DNA of 64,000 nucleotides from Blepharisma japonicum (lineage: Eukaryota; Ciliophora; Heterotrichea; Heterotrichida; Blepharismidae), in assembly GCA_949751835.1 (NCBI GenBank), contig CATKHK010000079.1, positions 124,001 through 188,000 of the forward strand, read 5' to 3'. A model generated the notes under the pieces. That model had not been told where the DNA came from. It made no database searches and saw only the letters and a list, made by a program, of their open reading frames with translations. A program made the position numbers and the translations under genes. The number at the start of each line of letters is the position of its first letter. Within the stretch, counting starts at the first letter, position 1. This document shows, one piece after another, positions 42,740 to 53,418 of this stretch.

Positions 42740-43318
42740 ATGGAAAATATGACTATTCTAGAAAAACCTTTACCAAAAACAATATCTCTTCAAATTATTT
42801 GCAGCGATGGTTTCCAAAATGTTTTTACTTATACCTGCCCCAGATGCAGTTTAGAGTTTGCAACAATGTTCGACCTTGGTCTACATTCATTTGGCTCTTA
42901 TGAATACACATGCTTGAGATGCTTTAACCAATCTCCAGAAAATTTAGGAACCGTCAAGGATAATGAATGTTTAGAAGAAGCTGACGACCAATCACTGCAT
43001 GATTTAAATGATAATGGCCAAGTTTTACCTGACCAGCTGACAAATTATTGCGACTTATGCCAAAAAACATTTAAATCAGACAAAGGATTTCAACAGCATA
43101 TGGGGAAAATCCATAGCTCTGGATATAAGAACTCAAAATGCAACAAGTGTAAATGCAGATTTAAAAATAAGTATGCGTTAAAAATGCACAAAAAACAAGT
43201 TCATGAGAAATCAAATAGGGTAATATGCGAAATTTGTAAAAAAATTTTATACGATAAATATCATTTGAAGGTTCATAATGAAAAAGAGCATGCAGTCGAA
43301 TTACTGCCTGTTGATTAA
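42740..43318 (+). CDS. C2H2 zinc-finger protein
   Basis: 192 residues from the first in-frame ATG (42740); the frame stays open further upstream, so a longer N-terminus made by an unseen intron is possible. Fingers: YTCPRCSLEFATMFDLGLHS (degenerate), YTCLRCF, YCDLCQKTFKSDKGFQQHMG..H, SKCNKCKCRFKNKYALKMHK..H and VICEICKKILYDKYHLKVHN..H. An acidic linker separates the first and second groups. It aligns over the last three fingers with the 37.2- and 40.4-kb copies and is the best-preserved member. A nuclear DNA-binding role is inferred. Confidence 0.8.
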   Translation: MENMTILEKPLPKTISLQIICSDGFQNVFTYTCPRCSLEFATMFDLGLHSFGSYEYTCLRCFNQSPENLGTVKDNECLEEADDQSLHDLNDNGQVLPDQLTNYCDLCQKTFKSDKGFQQHMGKIHSSGYKNSKCNKCKCRFKNKYALKMHKKQVHEKSNRVICEICKKILYDKYHLKVHNEKEHAVELLPVD

Positions 43319-43843
43319 GCATTAGTATTTATTTAATAAATCGTACAATAATTTCAATATAGGGTTAATAAATCCTTATAACAATTTCGACATAGGATTT
43401 ATTGGGAATGGATTAAATTATGTTAATTAGCTTAGTTTCGAGTGCTAATAGCTGGCTTAACTTTGTGGCACATTATAAGGCAGAATTAATGATATTATCT
43501 TGAAGGATGATTTTTTTCAAAAGATTTGAAATAGGACTTTTCAATATATGAGGATTAGTAAATTTTTAATTTCTTTAATATTAAAGTCTCAATTTCAATA
43601 GATATTTCTTTTAATTTTATGCTTTTAGCATCTGTTATTATTTTATTCTCATTCAGCTTCATACGATTATAAATATATTATAATAGTTTCTAAAATTTAC
43701 ACGTGCAAATCTAAAATTCATAGAAAAATCTCTTTATTAAAGCCTTTAGAATTGAATAAAATTCTTTAAATAAGTAGTCCTATAATTATTTAATAAATAT
43801 TATCGTAAAACTAGAAAGTAAATTATACTCTCTTTTATTTAAT
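43319..43843. other. AT-rich spacer
   Basis: No gene, RNA gene or repeat recognised. Confidence 0.5.
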
Positions 43844-44449
43844 TTAAGCTAAGCCTGCTTCTTGACTTCTTTTTTCAAGATCTGCAATTTTCTCCTCCTT
43901 GATCTCGCATATTTCTTCTAGCTGCTTAATCTTAAGCTCCATAACTTCAATAGTTTCTCTGAGCTGTTGGATCGTTTCTTCTTTTTCTATGAGCTCACTT
44001 GGTAGCACTTCATCATCCCTTGGCTTTTCTCCATTAATTTTCAGCTTAGGCGATGTCGAGTTTCTTGGCTTGTTTTTAGCTAAATAAATTTCAATCTAAA
44101 TATTTCCTACTTTTTCTTTGAAGATTTTCAAGGCTTTTTCAATGGCTTCTGGAACGCAGTTTACTATATCATTTATAGCTCTTTCGTTCATTTGAAAATC
44201 CAATCTACTAAGCACTTTCTTATTCAAAGTTTCCCAATTCGCTATTTTTTGCCTGGCAGCATTTGCAGGTGGATAATTGTGGAGATCTATAATTGATGGG
44301 ATAAAATGTTTAAAAATTTCAGCTACGAGGACACCATCAGAAAAATCTCTAGCGATGTTTCGTTTTGGTCTTGATAATGGTATTGAATCTACCCATTCGT
44401 ATATTTTGGTAAGCTCTTCCTCCTCCAAAACCTCTGCAGGTTTTGACAT
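43844..44449 (-). CDS. SPEF1: SPEF1/CLAMP-like calponin-homology protein
   Basis: 196 residues after removing a 15-nt intron at 44096-44110. The N-terminal CH-like domain shows LTKIYEWVDSIPLSRPKRNI, DFSDGVLVAEIFKHFIPSII, LHNYPPANAARQKIANWETL and NKKVLSRLDFQMN, the sequence order of SPEF1 (CLAMP). The second exon adds a linker and a coiled coil (IEKEETIQQLRETIEVMELK) that is also SPEF1-like. SPEF1 is a microtubule-bundling protein of the ciliary central apparatus and of cortical microtubules, fitting a ciliate. Stop is TAA at 43844-43846. Confidence 0.9.
44096..44110 (-). other. 15-nt intron in SPEF1
   Basis: Minus strand GTAGGAAATATTTAG. Splicing joins KIFKEK to IEIYLAKNKPRN and exposes the coiled-coil exon; otherwise the protein stops at its TAG. 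Confidence 0.9.
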
Positions 44450-44932
44450 TTTATTCTTTATAACTTACTAGATATTTTTTGAGACTTTAAGAATGGATTT
44501 CGCTTCAGTTAGATAGCGCTTAGCATTATAAAAATGATTTATTCATAAAATTGAAACTTTTGATTAGTGTTGTTGATATGGGAGCAAAATACTCTGTTTT
44601 ATTCACAAAAAATTTTAAATTTTTGAGATGGAAATAAATTAAAATACATAAAGCTTTGAATTTACGAATAATTTTACTATTATAAATTCGAAGATCATCC
44701 GTTTCCAGCTGATATATTTGATAAGGAGTCTATGCCTACCCAAATAAAAGATATTTTGAAGCTGATACAATAGCGCTTTTTATATTGATTTTCATTTAAA
44801 AACTATCTATTTTAGTAAAATAGTTATATATTTTGAGCTCAAACAAAAAATGATATTAATAAGCCAAAGGAGTGCAATTATTAAAGTTTAATATTCTCGC
44901 CAAATTATTCCATCTTTAACAGTAAATATTCA
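44450..44932. other. AT-rich divergent spacer
   Basis: Separates the divergent SPEF1 and SANBR-like genes; no motif recognised. Confidence 0.5.
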
Positions 44933-46468
44933 ATGTTCCTTTCAAGCTATCGCCGTCCTCCCTCAAATTATACTCGTTCCCAGCCCAATCGTCAAACCCC
45001 TACAACAGTCTCAGGAACTTCTATTTCAAAGCCTCGTGGGACTAAGCAATCCAATGACCCAAAACCATCAAATCCTGTCCCACAACGCCAACATCTTCCA
45101 ACATTTAACCCTCTTCCACCTACAAGTGTCCCTGAAGCCTCTCGATCTCCCGCAATAAAGCCTCCATCTCAACCTTTTGAAGAAGAAATCACGATCCATG
45201 TCCGTGATGAAGCAAAGCGAGTAGACCGAGATTTCAAATGCCCCAAATCAATCCTTATCTCAAAGATGAAATACTTTGAATCCCATCTCTTAAGCTGCCA
45301 GTCAGTCGAAGACTTAGAAATAAGCGTTCACTGTGACGTAGATATTTTCGAATGGCTCATGCAATATATGATCCAACGAGAAAAGCCGAATCTGGAAATC
45401 AGCAAGGTGATTTCCATTTTGATTTCTTCAGAATTCTTACAGATGCAGTCATTGGTTAATGAATGCTTGGAATTTATTACAAGGAACCTTGAAGAAGTAG
45501 TTAAGCTGCCCATTGACATGAGCTGTCTAAACCCAAGTTTACTGAAACAGTTGGCAAAAATGGTAACTCCTGAGCTTCTTGATGACGTAAAGGATAGAAA
45601 AGATAAACTGACCAGCAAGCTTTTTATGAAGAAATTAGAAGAACTGCTAGAAGACGACAATAATATTTTGAATAGGTGTGTCTATTGCAATAAATTATAT
45701 ACAAATGAGCAACACGAATGAATGATATGTGAAAAAGCAAGAATTTTTATTGATTTTCATGGAAATGTCATTGCAGAACATGTCGCTGATAGAAATTGGG
45801 AAATTAATAAATTTTTTTTATTTTTAAAAGACCAAGGACTTACATGGAGAGAAATTTATTGGAAAATATGGGCAAGGCTTCAAGCTTTTTACTGTAATGT
45901 GTGTGGACTTAAATTTGTAGCAGCTGAGCTAGGACATTGCAGCTACCACCCAGAGGAGCCAAAATTCAGTCATGGCAGCAATATTGGGTTCTACCAGTGC
46001 TGCCAACAGAAAGCTATCAGATTTGATACTTCAATTAAAAAGAAAGGCTGCTGTGGGAGAAATCATGTCCCACGTGACAAACTTCACTCAAAAGAATATG
46101 AATTTCTAATGAAAAATTTTACTATTATTGAAGAACCTTTTGAAATGAAAAATGACAGAACTGTCTCTATTACAAAAATGGTACAAATGTTTGCGACCAA
46201 AGCAGACGCTGTAGAATCTGAAGATGAAGATGAATTAGATGAGGATGAAAGAACTGACGAAAACTCAGTGTCTTTGAAAGAGGAGGAAGAGAAAAAAATG
46301 AAGAAAAAAATAAAAGGGAAAAATGGAGACTTGAATCCTAGAAAACAAAGGGTTTGAAAGCTTGATAATTTAAGACTTGGAGATTTTACAAATATGAAAG
46401 AAATGTGTGACAATCTCGGCAAGATGCGAAAGAAAAGAGATGTAAAACCTAATCCTAAAAAAAAATAA
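44933..46468 (+). CDS. SANBR/KIAA1841-like BTB protein
   Basis: 511 residues, reading TGA as Trp at 45719-45721 and 46355-46357. A Pro/Ser/Thr-rich N-terminus (1-80) precedes a BTB-type segment EITIHVRDEAKRVDRDFKCP, ILISKMKYFESHL and VHCDVDIFEWLMQYM, which is the arrangement of the KIAA1841/SANBR (DUF3342) family. A Cys-rich part follows: NRCVYCNKLYTNEQHEW, FYCNVCGLKF, GHCSYHPEEP, GFYQCCQQ, GCCGRNH, suggesting zinc sites. The C-terminus is acidic and then Lys-rich. The animal protein regulates class-switch recombination, so here a more basic chromatin or ciliary role must apply. The SANT domain of the animal protein is not evident. Confidence 0.78.
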
Positions 46469-46569
46469 GATTTTGTATAAATTTATTATTGAATTTAAAA
46501 CACTCAATAAATCTTGCTTTTATATTTTTCTAAAAAAATTATTATTTTAAGCCCCCAATAATTAATCTC

Positions 46570-47754
46570 ATGGAGGAGCCTAAAGACTTTAAAGAGCCTA
46601 AAAAGCTACCTTATGGTATGATCATAAAATTTGATGACTTATGAACTCCTGAATCTCAGCTAAAAACTTCATGATACGGCGCAATTCGGAAAAACGAGCA
46701 AAAAGATAAATGCTTTATTTTAAAACTCAACGGCCGATTTGCCTATGCTAACGAAAAACTTGAATTTACTCCAAATATTAACGAGGATGCTTTAGCTTTG
46801 TCTAAAAAATTAACAAATGACTCATATCGCCAGTTAAAATGGGCAAACAGAATTTCCCTGCTAGCTTCATACTGAACCAACATGACAAACTCAATTAACA
46901 GCTTAACACCCCAAGAATTAGAAGAAGAAAAAGAAAAGCTCAGAAAATACATCCCAGACGCCATCATAAGCAACCAACACTTTTTTTCTGAATTGCTGAA
47001 AAATATAAACACCATGGACTACCCCAATTACAGCTGGTTCAAGCCTATCAAGCCAAGGCCAGCAATTTTATTTTATTTAGCTGATAAAGATAAATTAAGC
47101 ATACAGACTGTATATGCCCAATATAAAAATTCTCCTTATCCTAATAGAGGAGACTATGACGATTTGCCTGAGGAAGTTAAAGCGGAATATGAGGAAATTT
47201 ATAGCCTTGACAAAATTAGGTATCATGCAGAATTAATGAAATGCTCAAATGCACAGTATTTGAATTATTTAACAGAAGTCATTTCTTTGGGAGATGTGTT
47301 TAAATGTCCGTTAGCAAGAGGCTTAGGAGAAAACACAAGAATGAGAAAAAAAGTATCGGTTTTTATGCAGATTAAAATAGAAAATTGGATCAGCACACTT
47401 ATGAGAAAAATGGAAGAATTGTTTAGGAAGGCGCGATGAGGAAACAGAAAAAACTCAGTTTTAAAGCTGGCAGTTAATGACTGCCTTACTAATTTCCCAA
47501 AAGATGCAACCAGTCCTATTATACATTATACGATGTGTGGAGAAAATTTGAATGAAAATAAGCCTGTGCTTTATATAATTGAGCAATCAATTTTCCATCA
47601 AGAATCTTGGCTGGAAGCGAATGAAAATACTGAGGAGCCTGCGAATTTTTTGAGTGATCCGCTGTTTTTGCCGTATATGTGTGTGAATTTAGGACATGGA
47701 ATTAAAGCGAAATTGTATGAAATAGAAGATGCTTTATTTGACATTGGACGGTAA
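46570..47754 (+). CDS. HMG-box-like protein, tandem copy 1
   Basis: 394 residues with several TGA=Trp codons (FDDLWTPESQLKTSWYGAIR). The N-terminal domain (about 10-60: LPYGMIIKFDDLW, CFILKLNGRFAYANEKLEF) is shared with the next two genes. The centre resembles an HMG box: FKPIKPRPAILFYLADKDKL, then DYDDLPEEVKAEYEEIYSLD, then KIRYHAELMKCS. A C-terminal region (VENW/IENWISTLMRKMEEL, IHYTMCGENLNENKP, LYIIEQSIFHQESW) is also shared. HMG boxes bind or bend DNA; sequence-specific function is unknown. Stop TAA 47752-47754. Confidence 0.72.
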
Positions 47755-48160
47755 GCAATTAAAATAATAAATTGCTGAATTTATGATAAATTAAAAAATT
47801 ATTAATAAATACTTGATTTTTAAAATAAATCATTTAAAAAGATTTAATAATAGCCCTTAAAATAAAAAATTATGATTCAATAAGAAATAATTAAGACATG
47901 CACAATTATCAAAATTTAACTTGCATCAAGAAGCCGATTAGAAAATATCGGCTTATGAAAATTATGTCTACAACTGTTACATTACTCAACTAATTCCAAT
48001 GGAGAAATTTTGCCTTTTATATTTTTCTCAATTATTATCAAGATTTATGCAAAATATGATTTTGACATTCTAAAACAATTGCTACAAGCTTGACAACAAA
48101 AATAGCTATTCACTTAAACAGAGCCAAATTTTATTTTATATTGAAGGCCCCTTATAATTA
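47755..48160. other. AT-rich spacer with conserved leader
   Basis: AT-rich; its last 13 bases (48148-48160) carry the CCCCTTATAATTA block that is repeated before copy 3. Confidence 0.55.
48148..48160 (+). promoter_or_regulatory. Conserved block directly upstream of HMG-like copy 2
   Basis: CCCCTTATAATTA abuts the ATG. An identical 13-mer abuts the ATG of copy 3, and copy 1 has the related CCCCCAATAATTAA a few bases before its ATG. Possibly a core promoter or leader element kept after duplication. Confidence 0.5.
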
Positions 48161-49411
48161 ATGACTATCAATTTACCTTACGGTATGAGTATTGATATTG
48201 ACAAATTATGATCCTCAGACTCCAAGCTGAAATACCTATGAAGTCACTCTATCCGTAAAAATGCAGCCGATACCAAGTGTTTCGTTTTCAGAGTAAATGG
48301 CAGATTTTGCTATGCTAATACCAAGCTTGAGATCACTTCAAATATTAATAACCAGGCTTTATCACTTTTCCGAGAATGAGAAAACGGAGGAGACATCGTT
48401 ACAAAATGGCAAAAAAAAGCTGAAAAAACCATTGAATATTTAAAATCCAATCTTAAGCCTTGAGTTTCAAAAGAAGATAGGAACAAACTTAATTCGTTTG
48501 TCCCAGAGGCGATTCTCAAAGATAATAATTTTGTGAGAAAACTGCTTAAGACTATCATAGGACGAGATAACAGAGTGTACAGTTTATTCGAGCCAATTAG
48601 ACCTAGAGTACCTCTTATGTTTTATATTGCTGACAAATCCAAGTCAACTCTATGTGATTTTTATTTCCAAGTCCTCAGTGGTTATCATTCTATTAAAGCA
48701 GAATACGACGCTTTGCCAGTCCACGTTATTGAAGCCTACAAAAAAGCCTACAAATTAGACAAGCTCCGCTATGAAATAGAAATCTTGAAATGCTCAAACG
48801 TAAGGTACCTCAACTTCTTATCTGATGGCCTCTGCCTTGCCGAAGTCTATAAGAGCTATGCAGGCCCTCCCAGCACCCAAAGCGATAACTGCATAGTCTG
48901 AAAAATTTCTTTATTTATTTCTATAAAAATCGAAAACCTTATTCGTGCTTTAATTGGAAACCTCAAAGAATTCAATTGATGCGCCCATCAAAATATGAAA
49001 AAAGAGCAAGTCCTGCAGTACACCATTAATAAATTCATAAAAAATTGCCCTAAAGATGAAAATGAGCAGATAATGCATTATACAATATGCTTAGAATTAG
49101 TGTTAGAAAATTATCCTGAGCTGTGTATAATAGAACAGTCAATTTGGCATATGGAATCATGATGTGAAACTGAGGACGAATCTATGGAAATAATAGACTT
49201 GACAAATGTACCACTTTCTTCTCCTTATATGTGTACAAAGCTAGGGCGAGGAATTAAAGCAAAATTGTATGAAATTGAAGATATGCTTCTTGAAGGGAGT
49301 TGCATGAAAACCTCGCTTTGGGTTGATGATTATAAGTTCATTTTTTCGAATTTTATGAATATCACTGAACTGCCAGAGCCAGATAATAATCATCCTATTA
49401 TAATATTATAA
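48161..49411 (+). CDS. HMG-box-like protein, tandem copy 2
   Basis: 416 residues, ATG 48161 to TAA 49409-49411, with many TGA=Trp codons. It follows the domain order of copy 1: LPYGMSIDIDKLW, CFVFRVNGRFCYANTKLEIT, FEPIRPRVPLMFYIADKSKS, EYDALPVHVIEAYKKAYKLD, KLRYEIEILKCSNVRYLNFL, LCIIEQSIWHMESW and LGRGIKAKLYEIEDMLLEG. It has an extra ~35 residue C-terminal tail (VDDYKFIFSNFMNI). It lies 407 bp downstream of copy 1 on the same strand. Function as for copy 1. Confidence 0.72.
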
Positions 49412-49575
49412 TATTATATCCATAGGCCAATTTTTTTTTAAATCATTTTTAACCCTTAAACATCCTAAAAATTTTCTATTATTTTTGCTGATTAAGAAAA
49501 TAATAATACCCTTAATACCCTGAAATTAAAATTCCTTATTTATAGCAACTCAGCATAAATAAAAATAAATTAGAT

Positions 49576-49588
49576 CCCCTTATAATTA
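49576..49588 (+). promoter_or_regulatory. Conserved block directly upstream of HMG-like copy 3
   Basis: CCCCTTATAATTA, identical to 48148-48160 and likewise abutting the start codon. Confidence 0.5.
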
Positions 49589-50776
49589 ATGACCTTAAGA
49601 CTACCATACGGCCTCACGGTCAACTTCGAAGAAATGTGAACAACTGAATCTCAGCTCAAGCATTTATGACACAAGGCAATCCGCAAAAATATGGGCATGA
49701 GAAAATGCTTCGTTTTTCGCCTCAATGGAAAATACGCCTATGCCAACGCAAAAGTAAAGCTTACCCCCGACATTAACACCCAATGCTTATCTTTGTGTAA
49801 AAAATGGGAAAATAGCTCAGACCGCCAAACAAAGTGAACAAATAAAGCCCACTCAGTTGCAAATCATTTTATTAAGCTGAGGGAAAGGACGTGGAATGAA
49901 CAATCTATCAAGTCTAATGAAGAGAAAAAGCGGCTTAGAACGTATATCCCAGAAATAATTCTTGACAACCCAAACACTTTAGGTACACTCTTGAAATCGA
50001 CCATGTGCAAGCCGGGAGAAAATTACAGTTTTTTTAAACCAACCCCAGCCAGAGCACCACTTATATATTATATAGCCGATAAATTCGGCTTATGCCTCTA
50101 CAATACTTTTTTTCCGTACCGAGACTATTACCATAATGCCAAAAAAGAATACGAAACTCTCCCCAAAGAATTCAAAGCACTTTATATCAAAGCTAACGAA
50201 CTCGACGCTTTAAGACACCAAGCAGAAACCATGAAATGTGCCAGCGCCAGCTTCTTGAATTTTCTGAACCACTCTATCTCCTGACGAGAAATCTACAGAA
50301 GGCCTTTTTCCACTATTTTTGGTGAAAATTTGCGGTCGATGAGCAAAATCAACGTTTTTATGCCAATCAAGGTGGAAAATTGGATCAGTGCCGTAATTAA
50401 AAAAATTGATAATTTATGCAAAGATGGAGCCTGGAGAAACAAAAAAAATAAAGTCCTGAAAGATGTTGTCAATGATCTAGTAAAAAGGTACCCAAAAGAT
50501 GAAGACGCACCATTAACACATTACACTCTTTGTGGAGAAAATCTGAATAATTATACCCCGACACTTTTTGTGATCGAGCAGTCTATTTGGCACCAAGAGT
50601 CATGGATGGAATCGTCAGAGCTTATAGGAGACGTCGTGGACATGCAGGATTTCCCACTTACAAGACCTTATAGCAATGTAAACTTAGGCTATGGGATCGA
50701 GGCAAAACTGTATAAAATTGAAGACGTGCTGTTTGATAGCGGATATATGAAAAAGATTAGGGAAGTAGACGATTAA
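49589..50776 (+). CDS. HMG-box-like protein, tandem copy 3
   Basis: 395 residues, ATG 49589 to TAA 50774-50776. Same order as copies 1 and 2: LPYGLTVNFEEMWTTESQLK, CFVFRLNGKYAYANAKVKLT, FKPTPARAPLIYYIADKFGL, EYETLPKEFKALYIKANELD, ALRHQAETMKCASASFLNFL, INVFMPIKVENWISAVIKKI, THYTLCGENLNNYTP and FVIEQSIWHQESW. Only about 175 bp separates it from copy 2. The domain shared by all three besides the HMG-like part is not one I recognise, so the family seems lineage-specific. Confidence 0.72.
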
Positions 50777-50812
50777 TGATAATATATGAGCTAATATGCA
50801 TTAATTATTACA

Positions 50813-52096
50813 TTAAAAAAGGTTGTAGAATACCCTTAAGGTATCTTTTGCCCCAATGGTGATTATTATATGTCTCAGGTCTCTTTTATCATTTGATAAT
50901 TGATGGCATTCTCTCAGCTTCAGCAGTACCACTGTAGGTGCAAAAATTGAATACTCAGGGACTTTTCTTTTTCTCGCCCGGAAGCACTCATAGCTTTGGT
51001 TTTTTACTCCACGCTTGATCCCAAGGCAGCCAAAAGTGTTTCATATAATTACTCGTCCTCTTTCAGTACTCGCAATTACATGTCCAATATCCTGCGAAAA
51101 AGAAGCTTTAATAGGGAATTTCGTAAAATGGCCACCTTTGTATTTTTGCATCATCAGATTTTCTGTAAATTTATACAGCCTTATCCTAGAGTCATTAGTA
51201 GTAACTAGCACATGCTCACAGTCCATAAATTCTACAGCCGTCACCTTTCTCCCTTTACTTCTCAGCCCGCTTCTATTCCTACACAATATGGTATAGCTGT
51301 GCCTCAGCCTCAAATCTGTGCTTCTTGACTCATAAATCATTACCTGTCCTTTAGCTAACCCAGCAGCCAAAAACTGCCCCTCTGCAGAATAAGCCAGCGA
51401 AAAAATATGATCAATAGTCTGGTAAAACCCTTCAATTTTCCTATCAGGTAATTTATAAAGCCTGATAACTCTATCTTGGCAAGCCGTGACAAAATAGTTC
51501 TCGTTCATAGGATGAAAGCAGCAGGCATTTACTCCACAAGGGTGCTGGAATGTGTCAATTGACTGCTCAGATCCGATCAATCATAACTTAACTGTTCCAT
51601 CCAATGAGGAAGATAATAGCCTAGAGCTGGTACAGTCTCAAGAAATGCTAGTAACTGCACGTGTATGCTCACTAAACATAATAAACGGAAAAGGGTGCAA
51701 AAGCTGGGTGTCTCCATTCCTGAACGCTGAAATCTCATATATTGAAGTTACGCAGCATCCTCCAGAAATAGCTAAAAATCTTCCATTGGGGCTGAACTTC
51801 ATGATCCAGAACTCGCTTTGGCTTTTTTGGGTCAGGCCCAGCTCTTGGTTCAGCTGGAAATTTTGGAACTCACAAAATTCTTTGTCCCTTTTTTTGTATT
51901 TTGGGAGTCATGGAGAATGGGTCAAGAAATCTTCAGTTTGTGTCACAGCTGATGCAGAATTATTAGAAGTCATGCTCTGGGTGTCAGAAATATCATTATT
52001 AAAGTTAACGATTCTAGCTGAGTTGTCATTGACCATGTCTGCGGATTTCTCAACAGCATCGTAGAACTCTTCATCGCTGTCTTGTATAGTTTCCAT
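50813..52096 (-). CDS. WDR44: WDR44-like WD40 protein
   Basis: 427 residues on the minus strand with TGA=Trp in several WD repeats. A short acidic N-terminus (ETIQDSDEEFYDAVEKSADM) precedes about six blades: FWIMKFSPNGRFLAISGGC, FSEHTRAVTSISWDCTSSRL, LSSSLDGTVKLWLIG, FQHPCGVNACCFHPMNENYF, VTACQDRVIRLYKLPDRKIE, and RKVTAVEFMDCEHVLVTTND, SRIRLYKFTENLMMQKYKGG, then KASFSQDIGHVIASTERGRV. The last three match WDR44 closely. Animal WDR44 (Rabphilin-11) is a Rab11 effector in recycling-endosome transport and suppresses ciliogenesis. The Rab-binding N-terminus of the animal protein is missing or unrecognisable. The start is 33 bp from the divergent PP2C. Confidence 0.87.
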
Positions 52097-52129
52097 TTAT
52101 ATTATTTCTCTTTATAAATTACGCAAAAA

Positions 52130-53396
52130 ATGTCAAAAATATCCAAACCTAAGTCAAAAAGTAGCTTGAGGATGGAAGCTTATACCCCGACCCCTAGCAA
52201 TATCCACAAGGTCAGAAGTCTTCAGAATTTTTCCACCCCAACAGCTCAGAAGAAAAATGTACAGATAGGAGATTTTAGAAACAAAACTTACTTGTCGTAT
52301 CAGCCGGACTCGCTTATCCATACTCCTGAGCTGGGACAGAGTGCTTTTAAGCCTCGAAAGCTGCCAAAACTGTCTATTAACAACCCAGTTTTTAAAAACC
52401 AAACAGCAAACTCAGCTCTTGACAAAGAAAAAACCTCCCAGAGCTCAAGCAGACTGAAACCATATTTAAGGCAAAAAACAAACATTTCAGTAAAATCTGC
52501 TATAAAAAACCATGTAATTTCCTGCACTTATAAATCAAGGACTGGAGAATCTTTAGGGAAGCCAAAAGTTTTTAACCAAGATTCCTTTATAGTGAAATCA
52601 GCTCTAAAAGGGGTCAAAGGACAGTATTTGTTTGGGATCTGTGACGGGCATGGACCTGCTGGCCATGAGGTGTCACGGTTTATAAAAGAAAAATTCCCGA
52701 TTATTTTTGATGGAAAATTTACTGTAAAAAACCCTGATCATGGGCAGATAAAAGAAATACTCGGGAGCTCAATAAGGGAGCTTGCTAAAAATATTGATAA
52801 TAGTAAAATTGATGTGGAAAGCAGCGGAAGCACCTTGAACTCTGTTTTTATTAGTGGGGATAAGGTAGTCTGTGGGAATATCGGGGATTCTAGAGCTGTA
52901 ATTGGGACTTTTAAAGAGAGATGGCTCTGAAAAGAACTGTCCAGGGACCACAAACCCAGCGAAGAAGACGAAAAAGAAAGAATCATCAGTGCTAACGGTA
53001 GGGTAGAGCCAAGAAACATTGAAGGTCACGACGTAGGACCTGAAAGAGTTTGGCTTGAAAATCTCGGAATGCCAGGTCTTGCCGTATCCAGGTCAATCGG
53101 TGACCGAATTGCCCACAGAATTGGTGTTAGCTCAGTCCCAGAGTTTACTGACCACTGAATCGTCCCAGAAGACAAGTTCATCATTATCGCCAGCGACGGG
53201 ATTTGGGAGTTCATTTCTAGCGAAGAAGCTGTAAATATCGTAGGAAACACCTGATACGCCGGCAAAAGTGATAAATGCTGCGAAGTTCTTGTAAATGAAG
53301 CTGTAGAAAGATGGAGCGAGCATGGAAATAATGTAGACGATATCACCATTCTTATTATTTTCCTTAGTTTCTCTAATAAGAGGTGAGGAACCATAA
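52130..53396 (+). CDS. PP2C-family Ser/Thr phosphatase
   Basis: About 415 residues. A ~130-residue basic, Ser/Pro-rich N-terminus precedes the PPM domain with FNQDSFIVKS, LFGICDGHGPAGHEVS (metal-binding Asp), SSGSTLNSVFI, VCGNIGDSRAV, LSRDHKPSEEDEKERI, LAVSRSIGD and FIIIASDGIWEFISSEEAV, ending NNVDDITILIIFL. TGA is Trp at RWLWKELSRDH, TDHWIVPED and GNTWYAGKS. Right after the last strand the frame meets TGA at 53384-53386, and if this too is Trp it runs on for over 250 bases. A 16-nt intron at 53367-53382 would instead give LSEEP and stop TAA 53394-53396; I use that end, but TGA-as-stop at 53386 is not excluded. Confidence 0.87.
53367..53382 (+). other. Possible 16-nt intron at the end of PP2C
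   Basis: GTTTCTCTAATAAGAG. It fits the length class and yields a prompt TAA, but lacks the GTA start and TAG end of most other introns here. Confidence 0.35.
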
Positions 53397-53418
53397 TTAA
53401 CAAAGTTAAAACATACCC

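Noticed and set aside
46084-46422. Antisense Phe/Ser-rich ORF
   Set aside because: Shadow of the acidic/Lys-rich C-terminus of the SANBR-like gene; similar shadows lie over the 62.8-64 kb gene.
53269-53310. Candidate 16-nt intron GTAAATGAAGCTGTAG in PP2C
   Set aside because: Removing it shifts the frame into an early stop, while keeping it preserves the conserved PP2C end.
53026-53403. Minus-strand ORFs over PP2C
   Set aside because: Overlap conserved PP2C coding sequence and have no motif of their own.
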